DNA from: Methanomassiliicoccaceae archaeon
GTDB lineage: Archaea > Thermoplasmatota > Thermoplasmata > Methanomassiliicoccales > Methanomethylophilaceae
Assembly (NCBI GenBank): GCA_031260545.1
Contig: JAIRJQ010000094.1
Span: 1-5,767, forward strand
Direction: 5' to 3'
Length of the DNA: 5,767 bases
Below, in pieces: positions 1 through 4,042 of the stretch. A model generated the notes under the pieces. The model was not told where the DNA came from and made no database searches. It saw only the letters and a program-made list of their open reading frames with translations. Numbering within the stretch: position 1 is the stretch's first letter; every line of letters starts with the position of its first letter. The translations under genes were made by a program, and so were the position numbers.

Positions 1-309
1 GTGAACGTTCCCGAAGAGTTCCTTGAGGAGATAATGGATTCTGTGAATTTGCTGATGGAACCTGTTCATCCAGGATATGACAGAACGTTCCAATACTCTC
101 GTGTAAAAGGGACATGGAGGCCGCTTGAAGGTTCATCGCCGTACAAAGGATCGCTTAACAGAATAGAGACGGCCGACGAGATCAGACTGGAATTCGTTGT
201 CCGCGGAAAAGATCTGAAGAATGTTATCGGATGCATCGTGAACATCCATCCGTATGAGGAACCTGCGATAGATGTGATCCCTGCGCTGGGATGGAGGGAT
301 GTCATCTGA
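1..309 (+). CDS. NIF3/YqfO-type (CutA-like) small domain protein, possibly 5'-truncated
   Basis: The 102-residue product matches the short stand-alone version of the domain inserted in NIF3/YqfO proteins, which has a CutA/PII-like alpha-beta fold. The family hallmarks are visible: PGYDR at residues 24-28 (family G-N-Y-D), GTWRPLEGSSPYKG at 37-50, and the signature HPYEEP at 83-88 followed by DVIP. Family members are about 100 residues, so this is nearly full length. The frame is open from base 1, and homologues usually have a few beta-strand residues before V-P-E-E. The first codon (GTG) may therefore be an internal valine, with the true start just upstream of the window. The biochemical role of the family is unsettled; metal binding or a regulatory role is often suggested. 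The gene converges on the minus-strand gene ending at 337, with a 27-nt gap and no obvious T-tract terminator. Confidence 0.8.
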   Translation: MNVPEEFLEEIMDSVNLLMEPVHPGYDRTFQYSRVKGTWRPLEGSSPYKGSLNRIETADEIRLEFVVRGKDLKNVIGCIVNIHPYEEPAIDVIPALGWRDVI

Positions 310-336
310 CCCGTCATTTAGTCCGATCCGATGCGT

Positions 337-930
337 TCATTCCTTGTACGTATACGTATAAACGCCGTCGAACGACCTTTGGAGACGGTGTATCTTCAAA
401 CTCTGTTTTCTTAACGCAAGATCTTCGGGTGAGATAAGGCCCATGGAAAAGAATCTGTCCAGCAGTTCGAACGCTTTATCGTAACCTGATTCTATTCCTA
501 CTACGACATCCACATAACGGTTCCTGCAATTCATTTTTTCTGGCATTTTGCCATTATTTTTTGCTTTTATATCATCTATGACGGAGGGTATGAGTTTCAG
601 ATTATCTTCGCATATACGTTTCGCATCGTCATATCTTTTAGTTCCTATGTATGCGTCTATCAGTGTTTCAATGATATCGAATCTGTGTATATTTGTTATG
701 CCGCGGGATAAACATTCTTCACATATCGTCACGGCGAACGCATAATTCTCATCTTTTAGTGCCGCATCTGCGATCTGCTGCAGAAAGGAGCTGTCCGTTG
801 AAGATGATTGTGATGTCTCATTCACTTTTTTTGAATAACGATCGAACATTATCTTTTGCTGATCATTCAGCGACGAATACCATTCGCTGAGGTGCACGCC
901 TGCTGCCCCGTCCGTGTCCTTTGAACGCAT
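337..930 (-). CDS. Hypothetical helical (TPR-like) protein
   Basis: This 197-residue product is not a family I can name. It appears soluble and all-helical, with no signal peptide or membrane segment. Residues about 50-110 look like two or three TPR-type helical hairpins (AFAVTICEECLSRG, then IIETLIDAYIGTKRYDDAKRICEDNL, where small and aromatic residues recur at helix-packing positions). The N-terminal part has a W-Y-x2-L-x3-Q-K pattern followed by a Ser-rich linker at about residues 39-48. The C-terminal part, L-R-K-Q-S-L-K-I-H-R-L-Q-R, is basic and looks like a conserved family end. The ATG at 928-930 is chosen because a TATA box lies exactly 28 nt upstream, which fits a leaderless mRNA; the ATGs at 934 and 940 are in another frame. 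The stop is TGA. A scaffold or protein-binding role is possible but is only inference. Confidence 0.7.
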   Translation of the reverse strand: MRSKDTDGAAGVHLSEWYSSLNDQQKIMFDRYSKKVNETSQSSSTDSSFLQQIADAALKDENYAFAVTICEECLSRGITNIHRFDIIETLIDAYIGTKRYDDAKRICEDNLKLIPSVIDDIKAKNNGKMPEKMNCRNRYVDVVVGIESGYDKAFELLDRFFSMGLISPEDLALRKQSLKIHRLQRSFDGVYTYTYKE

Positions 931-949
931 ACATGTTCATACGGATGTC

Positions 950-958
950 GGATATAAA
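950..958 (-). promoter_or_regulatory. TATA box of the 337-930 gene (leaderless)
   Basis: On the minus strand this reads TTTATATCC, a good archaeal TATA box. Its first T lies 28 nt upstream of the A of the ATG at 930, so transcription should start at or next to the start codon. The box sits in the 37-nt gap after the 968-1360 gene, which implies that the two minus-strand genes have separate promoters. The same 9-mer at the same distance precedes the CDF gene. Confidence 0.65.
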
Positions 959-967
959 CGTTGACCA

Positions 968-1360
968 TTAGGCGTCCGTGCTTGTGTTCTTGACCGTGTC
1001 CCCTCTGATGAGCGTCCATGCCGTCAGTTCTTCGCCAGTGACGCGGCGCGTCACGCCTCCCGTCCTTTTATAAAAGATGTTGTTATAATTTATGCGGCGG
1101 CCTTCTTTTTCGACGGTTATTTTAATACATATCTTGCCGTCCTCCTCGAGAACGGTCACCGACGGAGATATTCCTAACTGGTCCTTCACCACTTCCGGGA
1201 TTGTTTTCATGAGCCTCCTCGGATTGCTCACGCCTACTGTTCTTCCTCTGTCATCCTTTCCGATGATCATCACCCCGCCGTCCATGCTTGCAAAAGCAGA
1301 CAGCGTTTTTAGGCGGTCTTTATCCCAGGTGACATTACACTCTAAATTCTGCGATCCCAA
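968..1360 (-). CDS. Stand-alone AlbA_2 (Schlafen-type putative DNA-binding) domain protein, probably truncated
   Basis: The 130-residue product matches the N-terminal AlbA_2 domain (PF04326) of the widespread ATP-binding/HTH proteins related to Schlafen. Visible pieces in order are SQNLE (residues 3-7), TW (11-12), AFASMDGG (22-29), IIGKDDRGRTVGV (32-44), a P-R-R-L-M-K-T-I-P-E-V-V-K-D segment (47-60), and FYKRTGGVTRRVTGEEL (96-112). Full family members run to about 400-500 residues, with further domains after the YxRxGxxT region. This protein stops 18 residues past that point at TAA, and the next gene's promoter follows. The usual E before SQNLE is Gly2, and the usual Phe/Tyr-Lys after it is Cys8-Asn9. 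The TTG at 1358-1360 is chosen because AGGGGG lies 7 nt upstream; no in-frame ATG exists before the upstream stop. It is either a genuine single-domain protein or the stump of a longer gene. Confidence 0.7.
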   Translation of the reverse strand: MGSQNLECNVTWDKDRLKTLSAFASMDGGVMIIGKDDRGRTVGVSNPRRLMKTIPEVVKDQLGISPSVTVLEEDGKICIKITVEKEGRRINYNNIFYKRTGGVTRRVTGEELTAWTLIRGDTVKNTSTDA

Positions 1361-1367
1361 ATAAATG

Positions 1368-1405
1368 CCCCCTAATCTGAAACGTTCTTCTCATTGAAAT
1401 ATATT
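1368..1405 (-). promoter_or_regulatory. TATA box and Shine-Dalgarno of the AlbA_2 gene
   Basis: On the minus strand AATATATTT (1405-1397) lies 45 nt upstream of the TTG start. This predicts transcription starting around 1377-1380 and a leader of about 17-20 nt. Within that leader AGGGGG (1373-1368) is a Shine-Dalgarno match with a 7-nt spacer before TTG. This gene thus appears to use led, SD-dependent initiation, unlike the two leaderless minus-strand genes beside it. A further TATA-like run (CTTTATATAT) lies upstream at about 1447-1458. Confidence 0.5.
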
Positions 1406-1604
1406 GTTGAATTTTTACTGGATGAGAACGCTGTTAACACTATTCTTATATATAAAGTATATAGTGATTTCACTAACGCCCTCGTATTTGTTCGTTTTTT
1501 GTGTGCATATACTGATCGTACGTTCTCGCGCACCGCCGGCCGGCATATTATTCTGCACCGACCGGTCACAGAATGATGTAACGGCGCATATCTTTTTGAT
1601 CCGA
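1406..1604. other. AT-rich spacer without a recognisable gene
   Basis: This spacer lies between the AlbA_2 gene promoter and the 3' end of the DUF2284 gene. Short reading frames exist on both strands, but they are rich in Ile, Leu, Arg and Ser with no recognisable motif and no coherent start signal, so I do not call them genes. The stretch holds a strongly AT-rich block with TATA-like runs at about 1445-1463 and a GC-rich palindromic patch at 1530-1567. No T-tract terminator is visible for the minus-strand DUF2284 gene. Confidence 0.5.
1530..1567. repeat. Pair of GC-rich palindromic direct repeats
   Basis: Two similar units, GCACCGCCGGCCGG (1530-1543) and GCACCGACCGGTC (1555-1567), lie 25 nt apart. 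Each contains a perfect palindrome: GCCGGCCGGC at 1534-1543 and GACCGGTC at 1560-1567. They sit about 40-75 nt past the stop of the minus-strand DUF2284 gene. They could be a protein-binding site or an RNA-end structure. No T-run follows, so a simple terminator is not supported. Confidence 0.4.
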
Positions 1605-2150
1605 TCAGCCGAACAGCACCATTCCGAAATAATACATCTCGCCTTCCGGTGATCCGTATTTTATTTTATGTTTCTTCGCGAACCTGAACCAATCGATGCC
1701 GTACGCCTCGATCGGCGGTATCGCGATGTCGGGATGTCTGCATTTTTCCCCGGTCGCATATGCGCATTCCTTGCAGTAGACGCACCCTCCTCCCGACAGG
1801 ACAAGATGATCGCCGACATCTTCAGGAATGAGGTCTCTCACTCTTCTCACATTCGCCTGATGCATCCTTATCGTTTCCTCAATGCGTTCTATGTCATACC
1901 ATTCGTTCAGTTTGTATTCTGACCGGAAAATAAGCATTTTGGAATATTTCTCAATTTTCTTTTTGCATTCTTCAAAACTTCCGACCGCCGGGGGACATGT
2001 CCAATTTTTGTTGTATTTACCGCAGGCGTTGTTCTCGCAATACTTGATAACTGATATCTCGATCGCCAGCGGAGCTTTTGCGAGGTCCAGTATCTCTGCG
2101 AATCTTGTCTCATCGTTCAGTACTTTATCGAGAATATCATTCATTGACAT
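1605..2150 (-). CDS. DUF2284 cysteine-rich metal-binding protein
   Basis: The product matches DUF2284 (PF10050), predicted cytoplasmic metal-binding proteins. Numbered from the longest possible start at 2168 (187 residues), the cysteine clusters are C44-x4-C49-x8-C58 in the family motif NWTCPP (56-60), and C129-x2-C132-x2-C135-x7-C143 within GGGCVYCKECAY and CRHP. EAYGID (154-159) and the C-terminal YYFGMVLFG also fit. The cysteine spacing suggests Fe-S cluster or zinc binding, but the biochemical role is unknown. I prefer the ATG at 2150 because AGGTG lies 7 nt before it. The ATG at 2168 (GGAG, 10-nt spacer) and the ATG at 2144 are alternatives. The start lies inside the end of the CDF exporter gene (overlap 14 nt; 8-32 nt for the alternatives), implying one mRNA and coupled translation. 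Confidence 0.85.
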   Translation of the reverse strand: MSMNDILDKVLNDETRFAEILDLAKAPLAIEISVIKYCENNACGKYNKNWTCPPAVGSFEECKKKIEKYSKMLIFRSEYKLNEWYDIERIEETIRMHQANVRRVRDLIPEDVGDHLVLSGGGCVYCKECAYATGEKCRHPDIAIPPIEAYGIDWFRFAKKHKIKYGSPEGEMYYFGMVLFG

Positions 2151-3168
2151 TTCCGCACACCTTCCCATGCTGAGCGTTCTCCGAAAGGTTCTTTATGTTC
2201 CATTCCAGGAGTTCCTTGAACTCCTCTTTGCGTTCATTGCATTCGCATTTACAAGAGCGACAGGAGAAATCACGGCACGGGTCGCATGTCACCGATAACT
2301 CGGTGGTCTCGCCGTATTTGTCCCTTATGAGAGAGATTATCATGCATACTTCTTCTCTTTGCTCTCTTACTGTAATATACCAAGGCATGGTGAGATGCAT
2401 ATCGATGTGTATCGTTGACCCGTACTTGACCATCTTCAGATTGTGTATATCGATCCACTTATCGCGCCTGTTCTCGGTCAGCGTTGTTACTATATCGGTA
2501 AGCAGCTGAATGTCCACTTTGTCCATTATGCCTTCCATTGATCTTTTAACAACAAAAACGCCGGTCGTTAATATTATCGCGCCGAATATCAGCGCGATCG
2601 CGCCGTCTATCCAGTAGTATGCGTATCCCATAGACGTTACAACAACAAGAATGACGAGTCCGAGGATTATACCGAATGATGAGTATGCATCCGACTGTAT
2701 ATGTTTCCCGCTTGCCACCAGCGCCTGCGATCTGTTCTTCTTTCCTTTTCTGATCGCCATTGCCCCTACGGTGTAATTTGCAACGGCCGTTGCGAGTATC
2801 AGCAGCATCCCTATCTCCAGGTTGGGTATCTCGTTCGGGTCCAGGATGTTCCTTACCGCTTCAAATATTATCATGACACCTGCGATGGATATCATTGAGC
2901 CTTCGACGGTCGCGGAAATGAACTCGGCGCGTCCGTGGCCGTACGGATGATCAAAATCACGAGGTTTTGTTGAAAGGAATAACGCATACAGCCCGATGGC
3001 GCCTGCGGCCACGTTGACGATGCTTTCCAATGCATCCGTAAATATTGCCACTGACCCTGTAAGTAACCACGCTGAGAACTTCACTGTCAGTATGATGCCG
3101 CTTAACGCGACGATGTATCTTTGGAACTTATAATTCTCGATCGCCGCGGAGGATACAGCGCCGCTCAT
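2137..3168 (-). CDS. Cation diffusion facilitator (CDF) family metal exporter with Cys-rich tail
   Basis: The 343-residue product is a CDF transporter, a metal/proton antiporter of the inner membrane expected to work as a dimer. Six membrane segments lie at about 17-38, 41-64, 88-106, 118-138, 158-178 and 184-205, followed by a cytoplasmic domain (about 210-295). Family marks are TDALESIVN (44-52) in helix 2, DHPYGHGRAE (73-82) and HIQSD (156-160) in helix 5. By eye-alignment to FieF/YiiP, the transport site is E48, N52, H156 and D160, and the second site keeps D71, H74 and H78. The tail holds C295-x2-C298-x4-C303-x2-C306-x-C308-x-C310. The metal cannot be assigned. The frame opens further upstream (to 3282), but the ATG at 3168 is chosen because TTTATATCC lies 28 nt before it and homology begins there. 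It is the first gene of an operon with the DUF2284 gene. Confidence 0.9.
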   Translation of the reverse strand: MSGAVSSAAIENYKFQRYIVALSGIILTVKFSAWLLTGSVAIFTDALESIVNVAAGAIGLYALFLSTKPRDFDHPYGHGRAEFISATVEGSMISIAGVMIIFEAVRNILDPNEIPNLEIGMLLILATAVANYTVGAMAIRKGKKNRSQALVASGKHIQSDAYSSFGIILGLVILVVVTSMGYAYYWIDGAIALIFGAIILTTGVFVVKRSMEGIMDKVDIQLLTDIVTTLTENRRDKWIDIHNLKMVKYGSTIHIDMHLTMPWYITVREQREEVCMIISLIRDKYGETTELSVTCDPCRDFSCRSCKCECNERKEEFKELLEWNIKNLSENAQHGKVCGNVNE

Positions 3169-3187
3169 AACGGTGGACAGGCGGACG

Positions 3188-3196
3188 GGATATAAA
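3188..3196 (-). promoter_or_regulatory. TATA box of the CDF-DUF2284 operon (leaderless)
   Basis: On the minus strand this reads TTTATATCC. Its first T is 28 nt upstream of the ATG at 3168, so the mRNA should begin at the start codon. This argues against the longer frame that begins at 3282, whose first 38 codons would lie upstream of the transcription start. Those codons overlap remnants of a broken gene. Confidence 0.65.
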
Positions 3197-3327
3197 GGAA
3201 TTATCTTCGTTGGTTGCTGAAAGTGTTCCCGAACGGTACGGCAGCCGGCCTGCCTTACAGTGGATAACACACGGATTAGCATCTATATGATATACGATCG
3301 GATGAACGGCGAGTATGAAAAGTATGC

Positions 3328-3530
3328 TCAGTTTTTCAAAGCACTGTCAGACCGGGAGGATCGTACTGCTGATCGGTATGTGATCAATGCACGTTCCTTT
3401 AACGTCGCTTTTACGACATCATCGATTTTTGCGCATCTCATCATAGAGCACTTTAGCGGCCGGTTCGACCTTCGCTTTGACCGCACAGTTCCCGTAATAC
3501 AGGCCGCAACAGCATGCGTACCTCGTCCAT
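3328..3530 (-). pseudogene. Broken DUF3795-like cysteine protein gene
   Basis: Minus-strand translation gives coherent protein pieces in different frames. From the ATG at 3530 comes MDEVR. One base out of frame, 3514-3428 reads CCCGLYYGNCAVKAK followed by VEPAAKVLYDEMRK, then N-R and a TGA at 3419-3421. Removing one A from the AAAAA run at 3426-3430 restores MRK-IDDVVKATLKERAL, which runs on in the second frame to a stop at 3328. CGLYCGNC near the N-terminus is the hallmark of DUF3795 proteins; here the first Cys of the C-G-N-C pair is Tyr. A further piece, CVIHCKAGRLPY (3271-3236), resembles the family's later C-x2-C-R-x-G-G segment and would need another frame change. At least two shifts are required, so I read it as decayed. 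Sequencing error in the homopolymer or programmed frameshifting are less likely alternatives. Confidence 0.5.
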
Positions 3531-3570
3531 ACCGTATGTATGCGTGAGACGATGATCTAAGGTTTTGAAG

Positions 3571-3585
3571 ATGCCTGACAGGCAT
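3571..3585. repeat. 15-bp perfect palindrome
   Basis: ATGCCTG-A-CAGGCAT is a perfect inverted repeat with 7-bp arms and a single central base. It lies 41-55 bp upstream of the start of the broken DUF3795-like gene. It could be an old operator for that gene; nothing else nearby explains it. Confidence 0.45.
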
Positions 3586-3612
3586 TCGGATCGATGGGTC
3601 CGATGAATGCAG

Positions 3613-3787
3613 ATGCGCCGCTGTGGCCGGATGCACCCTTGTGTTCCGGTCCAAAGAGGATATTAAAAATTCGTGTTTCATACGCGTTATCGCTATGTGC
3701 CAGATGCACCGTTTTTGTTACTGCCCCAATGAGGGTGTGTAAAAATCAGTGTTACGAACATGCGCCGCCGTGTGTCGGATGCATCCT
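3613..3787. repeat. Degenerate 28-nt direct repeats
   Basis: The segments at 3613-3639 and 3760-3787 both follow the pattern ATGCGCCGC-Y-GTG, then CGGATGCA-Y-CCT, and agree at about 24 of 28 positions by eye. They are 147 nt apart. A partial third copy, ATGTGCCAGATGCACC, lies at 3695-3710. The last copy runs into two further palindromes, GGATGCATCC (3778-3787) and AGGATCCT (about 3789-3796). The copies are too few and irregular for a CRISPR array. Confidence 0.4.
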
Positions 3788-3854
3788 CAGGATCCTAGCC
3801 TAGATGTGGAAATTTTAACCTGTAAGTGTATTAGTATTTAAAATAAATCTGTTA

Positions 3855-3923
3855 TTAACACAGAAACTTGACGATTTAAATAGGTGTTAAGGCTTCAACG
3901 TGGCATGGAATCGGGAGTGTTAA
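3855..3923 (+). promoter_or_regulatory. Promoter of the surface-protein gene with flanking TTAACAC/GTGTTAA elements
   Basis: TTTAAATA at 3875-3882 is a good archaeal TATA box, placing transcription start near 3900-3905. It is bracketed by an inverted pair, TTAACAC (3855-3861) and GTGTTAA (3884-3890), and a third copy of GTGTTAA lies at 3917-3923, 33 nt after the second. This arrangement would suit a repressor competing with TATA-binding protein, though the regulator is not visible here. A second AT-rich TATA-like stretch (TATTTAAAA) lies at 3835-3843. If this is the promoter, the large gene at 4035 has a leader of about 130 nt, or is the second gene of a two-gene mRNA. Confidence 0.45.
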
Positions 3924-4042
3924 GCGAGATGAGACAGGAGGAGTTTCTAACTCATTATGCCTTTACGTCAGACCCTGATATAATCATCATGAGCCAGAAC
4001 AATATTCCTGATCCCTGCAAAAAATTAAAAAAAGGTGAATAA
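3905..4042 (+). CDS. Possible 45-residue ORF upstream of and overlapping the surface-protein gene
   Basis: An ATG 30 nt after the first T of the TATA box opens a 45-codon frame ending in TAA. The peptide begins MESGVLSEMRQEEF and ends PDPCKKLKKGE. It is charged, has no signal peptide and matches no family I know. Its position 2 nt or less from the predicted transcription start would make it nearly leaderless, like other genes here. Its last 8 nt (GTGAATAA) contain the GTG start of the large secreted-protein gene, which has no Shine-Dalgarno of its own, so termination-reinitiation coupling is plausible. It may be a true small protein, a translated leader, or chance. Confidence 0.35.
   Translation: MESGVLSEMRQEEFLTHYAFTSDPDIIIMSQNNIPDPCKKLKKGE

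Larger units (their letters stand above)
3569..3803 (+). other. Cysteine-rich degenerate reading frame of unknown origin
   Basis: No intact gene is convincing, but the plus strand is unusually rich in Cys codons. One frame (about 3569-3742) has no ATG, GTG or TTG start near its opening. It contains DECRCAAVAGCTLVF, SKEDIKNSCF, then MCQMHRFCYCPNEGV and TAA at 3740-3742. The next frame continues as VCKNQCYEHAPPCVGC to a TAG at 3801-3803. Joined near 3737 these would make a Cys-rich protein of about 75 residues with C-x-C and C-x2-C pairs, so this may be another decayed metal- or Fe-S-binding gene. The second frame is itself open from the ATG at 3594 (69 codons), but its first half shows no motif. 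I recognise no family. Confidence 0.25.

Noticed and set aside
1394..1652. Plus-strand hydrophobic reading frames in the spacer and over the DUF2284 3' end.
   Set aside because: Their composition follows the AT-rich DNA, there is no ribosome site or motif, and they run antisense into a well-supported gene.
3169..3282. N-terminal extension of the CDF protein to a start at 3282.
   Set aside because: These 38 codons precede the first conserved CDF residues, contain no membrane segment or signal, lie upstream of the predicted leaderless start, and overlap the broken gene.
3466..3487. Short stretch resembling a tRNA T-arm (GGTTCGACC).
   Set aside because: No matching acceptor, D-arm or anticodon arm could be found at the needed distances.
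3260..3547. Plus-strand frame containing FFKALSD and, one base out of frame, RIVLLIG, which resembles the first helices of an ArsR-family metal sensor next to a metal exporter.
   Set aside because: The match is only about 12 residues, needs a frame change and missing residues, and no convincing recognition helix follows. The same DNA is better explained on the minus strand by the DUF3795-like remnant.
3613..3787. Possible CRISPR-like array from the 28-nt repeats.
   Set aside because: There are only two good copies and one partial copy, at uneven spacing, with mismatches and no neighbouring cas genes.
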